Source: Zoogloeaceae bacterium (GTDB taxonomy: Bacteria; Pseudomonadota; Gammaproteobacteria; Burkholderiales; Rhodocyclaceae). From it: a DNA stretch of 61,385 nt. The stretch lies in contig JAITSU010000039.1 in the NCBI GenBank assembly GCA_031287525.1, positions 1-61,385 of the forward strand, in the 5' to 3' direction. Below the pieces are notes generated by a model that worked only from the letters and a program-made list of their open reading frames with translations, had not been told where the DNA came from and searched no databases. The position numbers were made by a program, and so were the translations under genes. Positions 24,150 through 34,024 of this stretch are shown piece by piece. Each line of letters begins with the position of its first letter. Positions within the stretch are counted from its first letter, which is position 1.

Positions 24150-24598
24150 GTGTCCTGACGCGCGGCTTGCAGTTCCTTGACGAAGCGGTAATGGCTGCGT
24201 AAAAACCCTTCGCGCTCATAAAAACGATGGGCGTCCTTGCGGTGCGTTCCGGTGGATAACTCGACCGTAACCGCGCCTGCTTGCAGGGCGATCTGTTCCA
24301 TTTGCCGCAAGAGCGTCTGCCCGATGTTCTGCCCACGGCAGGCGGGTTCGATGATGAGTTCCTGTATCTCGCCGATGATGGCGGCGTGATGCAGGTGTTT
24401 TTGCAGGGAGAGGCTGATAAAGCCCACCACACGGGCGGCTTCGGCGACGGCGACCCGGTAGCGCACGTTGGGGTTATCAAGATTATCCAGATAGATTTGC
24501 CGCGTCCGGGCAAAATCCAGGTCATGCCCCAGGATTTTGATGAGGGCGTGAATGGCGTCGAAATCCGGCGGCGTAGCGGGTCTGAATTGTAGAGTCAT
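24134..24598 (-). CDS. GNAT acetyltransferase, PhnO-like position
   Basis: A 154-residue GNAT protein with acetyl-CoA loop PACRGQNIGQTLLRQME preceded by IIGEIQELIIEP, and DAHRFYEREGFLRSHYRF at the C-terminus. It occupies the place of phnO, whose product N-acetylates aminoalkylphosphonates so that C-P lyase can use them. Sequence alone does not prove that specificity, so the symbol is left empty. The ATG at 24598 is preferred over an upstream start at 24640. It is separated from phnN by 210 bases containing a 72-bp repeat, and overlaps phnP. Confidence 0.85.
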   Translation of the reverse strand: MTLQFRPATPPDFDAIHALIKILGHDLDFARTRQIYLDNLDNPNVRYRVAVAEAARVVGFISLSLQKHLHHAAIIGEIQELIIEPACRGQNIGQTLLRQMEQIALQAGAVTVELSTGTHRKDAHRFYEREGFLRSHYRFVKELQAARQDTCQQI

Positions 24599-24688
24599 TG
24601 CGGGAAAACTTGAGTGGGAAAAAATGGTTGGGCTGCCCACGGGGCAATCGCATGGAGGCTGCTTTCACTCTGTGGGAGAGGAGAGGTC

Positions 24689-24760
24689 GTAGGGGCAGGT
24701 TTCAACCCTGCCCGCAGTGGCATTGTCGGAGCACAGGGCGGGTTTGAAACCCGCCCCTAC
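24689..24760. repeat. 72-bp palindromic element between phnN and the acetyltransferase
   Basis: Starts GTAGGGGCAGGTTTC and ends GAAACCCGCCCCTAC, 72 bases. A same-length copy is at 41451-41522. It is nested in an outer inverted repeat TGTGGGAGAG (24671-24680) and CTCTCCCACA (24771-24780), so the phnN-phnO transcript would fold strongly here. Confidence 0.85.
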
Positions 24761-24808
24761 CTGAAATCGCCCTCTCCCACAAGGGGAGAGGGCAAGTAGA
24801 CGCGCGGC

Positions 24809-25432
24809 TCACAGGCTCGAAAGAGCGATTTCCGGGTGCCATGACGGGCTGGAAAAATGAAGAGACGGGGTTGGCGAATCGCCAAAAATGTCCCGCATGA
24901 GTTTCAGAAATCTTCGGGCAGCGTCCTGAATGTCGTTTTCATTATGCAAAAACAGGCAGTCATCCGGGAGGCCGTCCTGATATTTCCGGGCGCGTTCCAG
25001 GCGCAAGGCGATTTGCTCCGCGTTTTCCCGTCCCCGTTCGACAAGCCGTTTTTCCAGTGTTTTACGAGTGACCAGCAGACAGACCGGAATCAGTCGCTGA
25101 CCATATTTCGCCCTTGCGGTCGGCAAATATTCCCGCGAACCATTCACCACGACCCGAAACCCGTACTGTAGCCAATTATCCACTTCTGTGCCAATCGCGT
25201 AGGCCCGTTCGTGCGCGAGCCAGTCAAGCGCGAATAATCCGTGCTGACGCCGGGTTTGAAATTCCGCTTCGCTCAAAAAAACATGCTGTTCGGCATCCTG
25301 TGTATTCAAGGGGCGGGTGATGTAGCGATGCGCGATCAGCAACTTTTCAGCGTCGGTTTTTCGTAACGCGGTGAGCAAACTGTCTTTGCCCGCCCCTGAG
25401 GGGCCGATGAGATAAATCAACGCGCCTTTCAT
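24809..25432 (-). CDS. phnN: Ribose 1,5-bisphosphate phosphokinase PhnN
   Basis: PhnN makes PRPP from ribose 1,5-bisphosphate, completing recycling of the ribose carrier of C-P lyase. The 207-residue guanylate-kinase-like protein has P-loop GPSGAGKDS near residues 10-18 and RYITRP..N, typical of the family. It starts at the last base of phnM. Sequence just downstream of the gene (24761 down) is part of the repeat-rich spacer. Confidence 0.93.
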   Translation of the reverse strand: MKGALIYLIGPSGAGKDSLLTALRKTDAEKLLIAHRYITRPLNTQDAEQHVFLSEAEFQTRRQHGLFALDWLAHERAYAIGTEVDNWLQYGFRVVVNGSREYLPTARAKYGQRLIPVCLLVTRKTLEKRLVERGRENAEQIALRLERARKYQDGLPDDCLFLHNENDIQDAARRFLKLMRDIFGDSPTPSLHFSSPSWHPEIALSSL

Positions 25433-26577
25433 CAGAAAACCCTCCTTCCCTGTTTCCAGACCTGATGGATGATCGGGTGTCCGGGGCTGGCGCGTACCTG
25501 AATCAGGTCGGCGCGTAACCCTGTCCTGATTTCGCCCCGGTCGCGCAATCCTACGGTTTCCGCCGGTGTTTTGCTGACGGCGCGAATGGCTTTGGGCAGC
25601 GAATAGCCTTCTTCCGTTTCCGCCAGTCTCAACGCGGCCTGAAGCAGGCTGGACGGGTAATAATCGCTGGAAAGAATATCGAGTACGCCTTCTCTGGCGA
25701 GCGCGCTGGCGGCGATGTTGCCCGAATGCGAACCGCCGCGAATGATATTTGGCGCGCCCATCATGACTTTCAGCCCGTTCTTGTGCGAGACGCTGGCGGC
25801 TTCCGCTGTGGTGGGGAATTCGGCAATCGCCATGCCCAGTCCGATGGATTCTTCAACATGCGCGGCGGTGGCGTCGTCGTGGCTGGCCAATGGCACGTTC
25901 TGGCGGGCGCAGTGGGCGGCGATGGCTTTTCGCTGGCGGTCGCTGTTATTTTGGGCATTTTTGATCTGGCGCTGCATCAGCTCGTCCATTTCGTCGGGAT
26001 TCAGCGAATACTTGCCCATGTAATAGGCGCGGTATTTGTCGAGATTGACAAACTGACGCTGACCGGGGGAGTGATCCATAATCGAGACGAGCGACAGGCG
26101 CGGGTTCGTCGCCAGACGCTCAAAAACATCCTGCGTTTCGGGATGCACCACTTCGCAGCGCAGGTGCAGGCGATGCTCGGCGCGGGTCAGACCATTTTTT
26201 TCGGCTTGTTCAATGGCGTTAACCATCGGAGAGAGTTTGGTGAGCCTGTGACCGCGAGGATTGATGTCGCCGATGGAGATGGCGTCCAGCACGGTGGTGA
26301 TGCCGGAGGAAATCATCTGCGCGTCGTGGGTGATGACCGCCGACAGCGAAGGCCAATCAACGCCGGGACGCGGCGACATGTGTTTTTCCAGATTATCGGT
26401 ATGCAGCTCGATGAGTCCGGGCATCAGATAATCGCCTTGCAGGTCGAAGGCCTGCGGCAGGGCGCTCCTGCTTGCGTCCAGATCGGCAATCAGCCCGTCG
26501 CGCACCAGCACGGAGCCATGAAATACCTGATCGGCGGTTACGACGCGGGCATTGTTCAAAATCATTTCGTCAGACAT
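25432..26577 (-). CDS. phnM: Alpha-D-ribose 1-methylphosphonate 5-triphosphate diphosphatase PhnM
   Basis: PhnM removes pyrophosphate from the ribosyl triphosphate phosphonate made by PhnI. The 381-residue amidohydrolase carries PGLIELHTDNLEKHMSPRPGV near the N-terminus, HDDATAAHVEES and LSSDYYPSSLL near the end, the expected metal-site segments. The ATG at 26577 overlaps the phnL end by 8 bases. Length is close to E. coli PhnM (378). Confidence 0.96.
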   Translation of the reverse strand: MSDEMILNNARVVTADQVFHGSVLVRDGLIADLDASRSALPQAFDLQGDYLMPGLIELHTDNLEKHMSPRPGVDWPSLSAVITHDAQMISSGITTVLDAISIGDINPRGHRLTKLSPMVNAIEQAEKNGLTRAEHRLHLRCEVVHPETQDVFERLATNPRLSLVSIMDHSPGQRQFVNLDKYRAYYMGKYSLNPDEMDELMQRQIKNAQNNSDRQRKAIAAHCARQNVPLASHDDATAAHVEESIGLGMAIAEFPTTAEAASVSHKNGLKVMMGAPNIIRGGSHSGNIAASALAREGVLDILSSDYYPSSLLQAALRLAETEEGYSLPKAIRAVSKTPAETVGLRDRGEIRTGLRADLIQVRASPGHPIIHQVWKQGRRVF

Positions 26578-27271
26578 GGCTTGCTTCCTCACTTTCCATA
26601 TTCAATAAACGGCTGGCGACTTCCGCGCGCGCTTCCCTGTCGTGAAAAATTCCGATCAGGGCGCTGCCTGCGGACTTGGCTTCTTCAATCAGTTCCAGCA
26701 CGACCCGGCGATTGGTTTCATCCAGCGACGCCGTGGGTTCATCCAGCAGCAGGGCAGGCCAGTTCACCATGAAGCCGCGCGCGATATTGACGCGCTGCTG
26801 TTCCCCGCCCGAAAAAGTGCCGGGCGCAAGCGACCAGAGCCGTTCGGGGATATTCAGGCGCGTGAGCAGCGTCTCTGCCCTTGTCTTTGCGCTCGATGCG
26901 GAGAATCCGCGCAATAACGCCGGTTCCATCACGACTTCTAATGTCGGAACACGCGGAATAACGCGCAAAAACTGGCTTACATAACCCAGCGTATGCCGCC
27001 TGACGGTCATGATTTGCCGGGGGCTTGCGCCCACGAGTTCGAGCCAGCGGCGGTCATGGCGAATCTGGATGCTGCCTATTTCGGTCAGATAATTTCCGTA
27101 GAGCATACGGAGCAGGGTCGATTTGCCCGCGCCGGAGCGTCCTGCCAGCACGAGGCACTCTCCGGCGCGAACCTCGAAACTGATTTTCCTCAGCACGTTT
27201 AAGGTCACGTCGCGCTGTTGGTGCAAAACGAATTTTTTGGAAATTCCGGCAACCTTGATGATCGTATCCAT
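26570..27271 (-). CDS. phnL: C-P lyase ABC-type protein PhnL
   Basis: PhnL is an ABC-ATPase-like protein that associates with the C-P lyase core rather than with a transporter. The 233-residue protein has Walker A (AGRSGAGKST), signature FSGGEQQRVNIAR and Walker B ALLLDEPTASLDE. It starts 4 bases after phnK and overlaps phnM by 8 bases. Recent structural work places PhnK and PhnL together on the core complex, consistent with the adjacency. Confidence 0.95.
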   Translation of the reverse strand: MDTIIKVAGISKKFVLHQQRDVTLNVLRKISFEVRAGECLVLAGRSGAGKSTLLRMLYGNYLTEIGSIQIRHDRRWLELVGASPRQIMTVRRHTLGYVSQFLRVIPRVPTLEVVMEPALLRGFSASSAKTRAETLLTRLNIPERLWSLAPGTFSGGEQQRVNIARGFMVNWPALLLDEPTASLDETNRRVVLELIEEAKSAGSALIGIFHDREARAEVASRLLNMESEEASHV

Positions 27272-27275
27272 AGCG

Positions 27276-28097
27276 TTACGCCTGTAAAACGGAAGACACC
27301 AGCAATTGGGTGTAAGGGTGTTGGGGGTCGTCGAGAATCTGATCGGTCAACCCGCTTTCAACGACGCGGGAACGGCGCATGACCAGCAGGCGGTCAGCCA
27401 GCAGACGCGCCACAGCGAGGTCATGCGTGACCAGAATCACGGCAAGATCGAGTTCGCGCACGAGACTCCGCAGCAAATCCAGAATGCGCGCCTGCACGGA
27501 GACATCCAGACCGCCGGTTGGCTCGTCCATGAAAACGAGGCGCGGTTTGGACACCAGATTGCGCGCGATTTGCAAACGCTGCTGCATCCCGCCGGAAAAA
27601 GCGCGGGGCGGGTCATCGACGCGGGAGGCGTCGATTTCCACCTGTTGCAGCCAGTGGATGGCGGTTTCCCGCAATTGACCATAGTGGCGAGCGCCTTGCG
27701 CCATCAGACGTTCGCCGATGTTGGCGCCCGCCGATACTGACATTCGCAATCCGTCACGCGGGTTTTGCTCGACAAACCCCCATTCGGTACGAAGCAGTTG
27801 CCGCCGTCTGGCTTCTCCGGCTTCATAAATATCCAGCCAGTTCGCATGGTCAGCGCGGTATTGGACGCTGCCCCTGTCCGGCGGCGTGCGCCCGGAGAGC
27901 AGGGAGAGCAGGGTTGATTTGCCGGAACCGGATTCGCCGACCAGCCCCAGCACTTCGCCGGGGTACAGGTCAAAGCTGATGTCCTGACAGCCCTTTTCGT
28001 GACCGAAGAGGCGCGTGAGTTGATTGACCCGCAGGAGCGGAAGCGTCGACGCGGCAGTTTCATCCGCAAGCGGCGTGGGGTTCAAAGCGGGATTCAT
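27276..28097 (-). CDS. phnK: C-P lyase ABC-type protein PhnK
   Basis: PhnK is the ABC-family subunit that binds PhnJ in the C-P lyase complex. The 273-residue protein has Walker A GESGSGKST, signature FSGGMQQRLQIARN and Walker B LVFMDEPTGGLD. The start ATG at 28097 overlaps the phnJ stop by 4 bases. An N-terminal extension of about 20 residues precedes the usual PhnK start region (LLRVNQLTRLFG). It follows phnJ as in other C-P lyase operons. Confidence 0.95.
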   Translation of the reverse strand: MNPALNPTPLADETAASTLPLLRVNQLTRLFGHEKGCQDISFDLYPGEVLGLVGESGSGKSTLLSLLSGRTPPDRGSVQYRADHANWLDIYEAGEARRRQLLRTEWGFVEQNPRDGLRMSVSAGANIGERLMAQGARHYGQLRETAIHWLQQVEIDASRVDDPPRAFSGGMQQRLQIARNLVSKPRLVFMDEPTGGLDVSVQARILDLLRSLVRELDLAVILVTHDLAVARLLADRLLVMRRSRVVESGLTDQILDDPQHPYTQLLVSSVLQA

Positions 28098-29002
28098 GCG
28101 CGGATTCCTTGTTGTCCGGCGTGTTCCTGACAATAGTCGGTATCGGAGCACACGTAATGGCGTGTGCCCCGATCATCCACAATCAGTTCATCCAGATAAG
28201 TGTTGGCGCTGCCGCAAATCGCGCAAACGCCGTCCTGTCGCTGCGCCTCAAACGGGTAATCCTCAAAATCAATGCTGACCACGCGGGTGTAAGGCGGCAG
28301 CGCGTACAGCCGCTTTTCACGTCCGGCGCCAAAGAGCATGAGCGCGGGACTCATATGGAGCTTGGGGTTGTCGAAGCGCGGAATGGGCGAAGGATCCATC
28401 ATGTAGCGATCATTGACTTCCACCGGATAGGCATAGCAGGTGGCAATGTGTCCGTGCGCCACGATGTCTTCGTAGAGTTTGACGTGCATGACGCCATAAT
28501 CGCCCAGCGCGTGCAGGGTGGCGGTTTCGGTTTCGGAAGGCTCGATAAAGCGTAGCGGCTCTGGAATCGGCACCTGAAACACCATCATCTGATCGCGCTT
28601 TAACGGCGTTTCGGGAATGCGGTGGCGTGTCTGGATGATGGTCGCTTCCCCGCTGCGGGTCGTTGTGGCGACGCGGGCGGTACGCTCAAAAAACGCCCGG
28701 ATGGAAACCGCGTTGGTCGTGTCGTCCGCGCCCTGGTCGATGACTTTCAGGATGTCTTCCGGGGCGAGAATGGCGGCCGTGACCTGCATCCCGCCCGTCC
28801 CCCATCCGTAAGGCAGCGGCATTTCACGCCCGCCAAAAGGCACCTGAAAACCCGGAATGGCCACCGCTTTCAAAAGACCGCGCCGGATCATGCGTTTGGT
28901 CTGCTCGTCCAGATAGGCGAAGTTGTAGCCTTCCGCCGCCGTGTTCTCCATGCTTTCCCTGCCGGATTGCGCGAAGCGCGTTTCTGTGGTCATGTTGGTC
29001 AT
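28094..29002 (-). CDS. phnJ: Alpha-D-ribose 1-methylphosphonate 5-phosphate C-P lyase PhnJ
   Basis: PhnJ is the radical SAM enzyme that breaks the carbon-phosphorus bond. The 302-residue protein shows the diagnostic cysteine arrangement C260-x2-C263-x21-C285-x5-C291, identical in spacing to E. coli C241, C244, C266 and C272. The first three hold the 4Fe-4S cluster and the last is the thiyl-radical cysteine. The substrate-binding part (PFGGREMPLPYGWGTGGMQV) is conserved. It overlaps phnI and phnK by 4 bases each. Confidence 0.98.
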   Translation of the reverse strand: MTNMTTETRFAQSGRESMENTAAEGYNFAYLDEQTKRMIRRGLLKAVAIPGFQVPFGGREMPLPYGWGTGGMQVTAAILAPEDILKVIDQGADDTTNAVSIRAFFERTARVATTTRSGEATIIQTRHRIPETPLKRDQMMVFQVPIPEPLRFIEPSETETATLHALGDYGVMHVKLYEDIVAHGHIATCYAYPVEVNDRYMMDPSPIPRFDNPKLHMSPALMLFGAGREKRLYALPPYTRVVSIDFEDYPFEAQRQDGVCAICGSANTYLDELIVDDRGTRHYVCSDTDYCQEHAGQQGIRA

Positions 29003-30162
29003 GGCGTCACCTGAAGCGGTTGGTTGTCCATCGTCGCGTTCGCGCGTGCGGAATGTTTCCGGGCGTACTCCGCGCGCAGCTTGCGAATCAGCCCCAGTTC
29101 CGACTGGAAGTCGACGTAGTGCGGCAGTTTCAGGTGCGAAGTGAAGCCCGCCGCTTCAACGTTGTCGCAATGCGCCAATACAAATTCTTCCTGCTGCGCG
29201 GGCGAGGCGATTTCTTCGTTGTATTCGTCGGCGCGTAACGCGCGGTCGACCAGGGCCATCGCCATCGCCTTGCGTTCCGCGCTTCCGAAAACAAGACCAT
29301 AGCCACGGGTGAATTGCGGCGCGATGTCGGGGCTGCCGACAAACTGGTTGACCATTTCGCATTCGGTGAGGTCGATTTCGCCCGCCGGAACGGGAAAGCC
29401 GGTTTCTTCCGCTTCCAGCCAGACATCCACCGCGCCTACCCGGATTTCTCCGGCAAAGGGATGGTTGCGCCCGTAACCGCGTTGCGTGGAATAGGCCATC
29501 GCCAGCAAAAATCCTTCGTCACCCCGCGCCAGAATTTGCAAGCGGGTCGCGCGTGAAGACGGAAAAGCCAGCGGTTCGCGGGTGATGTCGGGAATCTCCG
29601 CTTCTGCCGGATTCGCTAACGTTTCTTCCGTTTTAACCAGCCCTTCTTCCGTCAGCAGATTCAGCACATGCGGGCATGGCATGGGCATAACGGGTTCTTC
29701 CGCCGGATTTTCGGCGGAATGGACGCTGAAATCGTCCTTTTCCGGCGTTTCGCCCGCCGCCAGCAATGAAAAATCCAGCAGGCGATGGCTGTAGTCGAAG
29801 GTCGCGCCCAGACGTTGCCCGCCGGGAAGGTCTTTGTAAATGGCGGAAACTCGCCGTCCAACCCGCATGGTTTCTGTTTCAAGCGGGACGCTGGCGCAAA
29901 AACGGGGCAGCGTGGCGCGGTAGGCGCGCAAGAGAAAGATGGCTTCCACCTGATCACCCGCCGCCTGTTTTAACGCCAATGCCGCGAGTTCCGTATCGTA
30001 GAGCGCGCCTTCATCCATGACCCGCGCAACGGCAAGCGACATCTGCGCTTGAATCTGCGCGACCGACACTTCAGGCAATGAAGTGTCGCCGCGACGTGTA
30101 CGGGCGAGCAGGCGATGCGCGTTCCTGATCGCTTTTTCTCCCCCTTTGACCGCAACATACAT
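28999..30162 (-). CDS. phnI: C-P lyase subunit PhnI (nucleosidase)
   Basis: With PhnG, PhnH and PhnL, PhnI displaces adenine of ATP with the phosphonate to give the ribosyl triphosphonate. The 387-residue protein (E. coli 354) has the typical start MYVAVKGGEKAI, DYSHRLLDFSLLAAG and YGRNHPFAGEIRVGAVDV. Its ATG is adjacent to the phnH stop and its end overlaps phnJ by 4 bases. Confidence 0.97.
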   Translation of the reverse strand: MYVAVKGGEKAIRNAHRLLARTRRGDTSLPEVSVAQIQAQMSLAVARVMDEGALYDTELAALALKQAAGDQVEAIFLLRAYRATLPRFCASVPLETETMRVGRRVSAIYKDLPGGQRLGATFDYSHRLLDFSLLAAGETPEKDDFSVHSAENPAEEPVMPMPCPHVLNLLTEEGLVKTEETLANPAEAEIPDITREPLAFPSSRATRLQILARGDEGFLLAMAYSTQRGYGRNHPFAGEIRVGAVDVWLEAEETGFPVPAGEIDLTECEMVNQFVGSPDIAPQFTRGYGLVFGSAERKAMAMALVDRALRADEYNEEIASPAQQEEFVLAHCDNVEAAGFTSHLKLPHYVDFQSELGLIRKLRAEYARKHSARANATMDNQPLQVTP

Positions 30163-30789
30163 TCAGGCAACCTCCAGAACAGCGATGGGCGAAGTCTCGA
30201 TGCGGGCGTTGATGATCCGCGTCGTGCGCGGCAAGCCCAGCAAATGACGACCCGATGTGAAAAAAATGTCCAATCCCAGCGGAAAGGCGTTACGCCGCGC
30301 GCGCAAAATCCAGAATGCCTCATCAAGCGGCAGGGCGACCCGGCGTTCGCCCGGAATGCCCGCGCCGCTCCAGCGCATGGGCACGCCGCCCCGCAAGGAG
30401 GGCAACTGGATCACCAGCGTGCAGGATTCATCCGGTCTGCGCGGGTCTCCGGCATTGAATTCCCGCAAATCGAAGGCGTCTTCGTGATGCAGCACGGCAA
30501 AATCCGCCTTGCCGCGTTCCGCCACAATGGGGCAATTGCAGTGAAACACCAGATTGGCGCGCAGGGCGGGGTGATCCAGACGAGGCGAAATCCACACCGA
30601 CGTGTTGGCGTCCAGCAAGCTTAAAAGCAGCGCCCAGGTCGATGGCATGAGCGACGCGATCGAGGTTTCTTCCACCAGCGGCGTTTCAATGCCCGGTTCG
30701 CTCATGGCTTTTAACGCGGCGCGAAAAACGCGCAGCGAATCCAGTACGGGGTCATTCAATCCCGGTTGCAGCAAGGTATCGTCACGCAT
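30163..30789 (-). CDS. phnH: C-P lyase core subunit PhnH
   Basis: PhnH is a PLP-transferase-fold subunit of the C-P lyase core without PLP. The 208-residue protein has the typical FRAALKAMSEPGI, CTLVIQLPSLRGG and the C-terminal LPRTTRI region. The ATG at 30789 follows GAGGAG and overlaps phnG by 8 bases, which rules out the longer frame. Confidence 0.95.
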   Translation of the reverse strand: MRDDTLLQPGLNDPVLDSLRVFRAALKAMSEPGIETPLVEETSIASLMPSTWALLLSLLDANTSVWISPRLDHPALRANLVFHCNCPIVAERGKADFAVLHHEDAFDLREFNAGDPRRPDESCTLVIQLPSLRGGVPMRWSGAGIPGERRVALPLDEAFWILRARRNAFPLGLDIFFTSGRHLLGLPRTTRIINARIETSPIAVLEVA

Positions 30790-31258
30790 CGTTTTCTCCT
30801 CGCGCCAGGGTAAAGAAATCGACTTGGGTACGGGCGGCTTCTTTCTCCTGCTGCGATACGCGCGCATGGCGTTGGGCGGTGAGCGATTCAATCATTTCGC
30901 CTAACCAGAATGCCTGTCGTTCGCCCTGCAAATGCGCGTCAGCGAGCGCGGCGAGTTCCGCGTGTTTTTTGCCGCGTCCGGCGATGTAGCTGTAGCCCGT
31001 GCGGTTTTCGTGGTTTCTGACCACGCATCGCGTCACGGTCATTTCGCCCAGATTAAACGACGCGCCCGTAGCGCCCATACGTCCGCGCAGCATCGCCATG
31101 CCAGTTTCGGGCGGACGAATCAATTGCCACGCGGCGGCTTTCAACGCCGGCTCAAAAACTTCCAGTTCCGAAAGTTTTGCGTGCGCCAGCGCGTACATCC
31201 ATCGCTGTCGCGCCTTGACTTCGAGGGTCTCCGTATCGGGGTGGGTTCTGGTATTCAT
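30782..31258 (-). CDS. phnG: C-P lyase core subunit PhnG
   Basis: The 158-residue protein has PhnG features: RPPETGMAMLRGRMGATG, FNLGEMTVTRCVVR and GYSYIAGRGKKHAELAALAD. It forms the C-P lyase core with PhnH, PhnI and PhnJ. The ATG at 31258 is chosen over an upstream TTG at 31279. It begins the enzymatic half of the operon, 25 bases after phnE. Confidence 0.95.
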   Translation of the reverse strand: MNTRTHPDTETLEVKARQRWMYALAHAKLSELEVFEPALKAAAWQLIRPPETGMAMLRGRMGATGASFNLGEMTVTRCVVRNHENRTGYSYIAGRGKKHAELAALADAHLQGERQAFWLGEMIESLTAQRHARVSQQEKEAARTQVDFFTLARGENDA

Positions 31259-31283
31259 GGGGTTCCGTAAAAAAATCAAATGA

Positions 31284-32087
31284 CTAGATAAACCGCTTTC
31301 TCACCGCTTGAGAAGCCAGGTCTAACGCGCTGACCGTCACGATGATGATGAGCATCACGGCGCAGGTTTCAGGGAACTGAAAGCCGCGAATGGATTCCCA
31401 CAAAATCACGCCGATGCCGCCCGCGCCCACCATGCCGACGACGGTCGCCGAACGGACATTCGACTCAAAGCGGTACAGGGAATAAGAAATCCACAAGGGC
31501 ATGACCTGCGGGATGACGCCGAAAATGATTTCCTGCAAGGCGCTGGCGCCGGTCGCGCGTACCCCTTCCACGGGGCCGGGGTCAATGGTTTCCACCGCCT
31601 CGGCGAACAGTTTTGCCAACACGCCCGTCGTATGCACAAAGAGCGCCAGTACGCCGGGGAAAGGGCCAAGCCCCACTGCCGCGACAAAAATCATGGCGAA
31701 AACCATTTCATTGATGGAGCGCAAGGCGTCCATCACCCGGCGCACCGGCTGCAATATCCACCAGGGCGCAATGTTTTCGGCGCTCAATAACCCCAAGGGA
31801 ATCGCGCAAACAATCGCCAGCAAGGTTCCCCACAGGGCGATATGCAGCGTGACCAGCATTTCTTCCAGATAAAACCGCCACGCACTGAAATTGGGCGGAA
31901 CAAAATCCCTGACCAGCGTCGCCATGTTTCCGGCGTCCTGAACCAGACGACCGGGAGCGATTTCCGCGCTTTGCCACGACCAGCCTAGAAAAGCGAGCAG
32001 AAGCCCCCAGCCAGACAGTTTCAATCCGTTTCGCCAAAGCCGCGTCCGTCTCGCGGGTCGGGTCGGGAAAATAAGAACATCCGTCAT
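31284..32087 (-). CDS. phnE: Phosphonate ABC transporter permease PhnE
   Basis: The 267-residue inner-membrane permease has about six membrane segments. The first is near 24-41, and the transporter EAA-like loop is [20 protein letters not shown], close to the usual EA---G motif. It forms the channel with PhnC and receives phosphonate from PhnD. There is a single phnE; no second permease copy is present. The gene lies 20 bases after phnD. Confidence 0.95.
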   Translation of the reverse strand: MTDVLIFPTRPARRTRLWRNGLKLSGWGLLLAFLGWSWQSAEIAPGRLVQDAGNMATLVRDFVPPNFSAWRFYLEEMLVTLHIALWGTLLAIVCAIPLGLLSAENIAPWWILQPVRRVMDALRSINEMVFAMIFVAAVGLGPFPGVLALFVHTTGVLAKLFAEAVETIDPGPVEGVRATGASALQEIIFGVIPQVMPLWISYSLYRFESNVRSATVVGMVGAGGIGVILWESIRGFQFPETCAVMLIIIVTVSALDLASQAVRKRFI

Positions 32088-32107
32088 GTGTCGTCGTCCC
32101 GGTGTGT

Positions 32108-33103
32108 TTATTTCGCGTTCGCTTGCAGTTTTTTCATGCGCGAATCGAGTTTGGACAATTCGCCGTCAATGGTTTTCAGTTTGGCGGTTTTGTCTTTTTC
32201 AGAGCGCGTGTTGTCTTGTTCCAGTTCCGCGCGCTGTTTGAACAATTCCAGTTGGCGTATCGTCAAAAGCTGGTCATTGTTGGAGGCGCGAAATGATCCC
32301 CAGGTCAGGTTATTCAGGATTTTCTTTTCCGCTTCGGTTTTGCCGTAATTCAGAATGAAATGCCTGATTTTTTCCTTGGTGTCGGCATCAAGACCTTTCC
32401 GCCAGACAAGAGGATCGCCCGGAATCAGCGGCGACTGCCAGATGACCTTCAACCGGGCGGCCTTGTCGGGCTGGGTTGTTCTCAGACGTTCCAGACTCAT
32501 GTTGGAGCACGTTGCGACATCAAGCTGCTGATTCACAACGGCCAGCGCATTGCTTTCGGCGCTGGAATTCAGGGTGCGCTTGAAGATTTTTTTGGCGTCC
32601 ACGCCATTCTTCGCGAAAACATAGAAGCCCGGAACCGGATAACCGGAAGTCGAATTGGGGTCGCCATTGCCGAATACGATGTCTTTTGAATTTTTCAACA
32701 CATCGGATACCGTGTTATAAGGGCTGTCTTTATGGGCAATCAACAGGCTGTAATAGCCCGCTTTGCCATCGGCGTTTACCGCCTGGGCGATCACTTCGCC
32801 ATTCGCGCGATCAACGGCTTCGATGGCGGATTTGTTGCCAAACCAGCCAATATCCACCTTGTTAAACCGCATCCCCTGAATCACTCCGGCATAGTCGGTC
32901 ACAAAAAATCCCTTGACTTCAATGCCGATGGCGCGACTCATGTCCGCAAACAGCGGCTCCCACGCGTCGCGCAATTTGTTTGAGCTTTCCGTTGCAATCA
33001 GCCCGAAATGAATTTCTTTCGGCGCTTCCGCCCCTGCGGGTGAAGTCAAAAACGCGCCGCACAGACCCAACGTACACACCATCGCTTTGAGAAAATTACG
33101 CAT
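32108..33103 (-). CDS. phnD: Phosphonate-binding periplasmic protein PhnD
   Basis: The 331-residue protein has a signal peptide (about 1-24, cleavage near AGAEA) and the PhnD fold: [21 protein letters not shown], then [32 protein letters not shown] and [16 protein letters not shown] line the ligand site in the family. The ATG at 33103 has AGGA eight bases upstream and is preferred to the ATG at 33112. The C-terminal 70 residues are a charged coiled-coil-like helix with alternating Glu, Lys and Leu, longer than I would expect. Confidence 0.95.
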   Translation of the reverse strand: MRNFLKAMVCTLGLCGAFLTSPAGAEAPKEIHFGLIATESSNKLRDAWEPLFADMSRAIGIEVKGFFVTDYAGVIQGMRFNKVDIGWFGNKSAIEAVDRANGEVIAQAVNADGKAGYYSLLIAHKDSPYNTVSDVLKNSKDIVFGNGDPNSTSGYPVPGFYVFAKNGVDAKKIFKRTLNSSAESNALAVVNQQLDVATCSNMSLERLRTTQPDKAARLKVIWQSPLIPGDPLVWRKGLDADTKEKIRHFILNYGKTEAEKKILNNLTWGSFRASNNDQLLTIRQLELFKQRAELEQDNTRSEKDKTAKLKTIDGELSKLDSRMKKLQANAK

Positions 33104-33141
33104 GATTTTCATCCTGTAAAAAAAGAACATGGTTGAAGCCA

Positions 33142-33987
33142 TCAGGCGACCGCCATCTGGTGAACGGTCACTACCGGATTGCCATGCGGCGGCGTTACGA
33201 TTTCCGGGGCTTCCGCGCCGTAAATTTGCGAGAGGCGGGTGTCGCACAAGGAATGCGTCGCCCCGTCGAAGTGAATGCCGCCCTTCTTTAATGCCACCGT
33301 GCGCGGGCAATACGCCCGCGCGTAATCAATCTGGTGCAGGGAAACAATCACGGTGGTTTTATCCGTCGCGTTGATGTTGGCGAGAATATCCATCACATTT
33401 TTTGCGGATTCCGGGTCAAGCGAGGCAATCGGCTCATCCGCCAGAATCACCTCGGCGCGTTGCGTCAGGGCGCGGGCGATGGCGACGCGCTGCTGCTGCC
33501 CGCCGGATAAGGTGGAAGCCCGCCGGTCGCTGTATTCCGCCATGCCGACACGCCTTAACGACGCCATCGCCTCGTTTCGCTCGGACGCGGAAAAAAGACG
33601 GCAAGCGCCGCGCCAGCGTGGAATTCTGCCCAGATGCCCCAGCAGGACGTTCTCCATCACGCTCAAGCGACCCACCAGATTGAACTGTTGAAAAACGTAT
33701 CCGATTCTTGAGCGTTGCCGCCGCACATTCCGGCTTAAACGCCCGCTCTGCTGAATCACATCCCCCATGACATGAATATGCCCGGATTCATCCCGCTGGC
33801 GATGACCCCGCGCGTCCGCCCGCGTGAGGCCGGAGAGATGACGAAGCAGCGTGGATTTGCCCGATCCCGAAGAACCGATCAACGCCACCATTTCGCCGCG
33901 CGCAATGTCCAGCGAGAGGTCAAACAAAACCTGTTTCGACCCGAATGTCTTGTTCAATTCTGAAACGCGGATAACGTAATCCTGCAT
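33142..33987 (-). CDS. phnC: Phosphonate ABC transporter ATP-binding protein PhnC
   Basis: This 281-residue ATPase has Walker [10 protein letters not shown], signature [13 protein letters not shown] and Walker [14 protein letters not shown] short extra stretch after the P-loop region ([15 protein letters not shown]) is not usual. It is the first gene of the phn operon, with AGGAG 8 bases before the ATG. A Pho box and -10 element lie 38-71 bases upstream, so phosphate starvation through PhoB should switch on the whole set. Confidence 0.95.
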   Translation of the reverse strand: MQDYVIRVSELNKTFGSKQVLFDLSLDIARGEMVALIGSSGSGKSTLLRHLSGLTRADARGHRQRDESGHIHVMGDVIQQSGRLSRNVRRQRSRIGYVFQQFNLVGRLSVMENVLLGHLGRIPRWRGACRLFSASERNEAMASLRRVGMAEYSDRRASTLSGGQQQRVAIARALTQRAEVILADEPIASLDPESAKNVMDILANINATDKTTVIVSLHQIDYARAYCPRTVALKKGGIHFDGATHSLCDTRLSQIYGAEAPEIVTPPHGNPVVTVHQMAVA

Positions 33988-34024
33988 GACGATGCTCCTG
34001 TAAAAAAGTGCTGCCTGGAACAGC

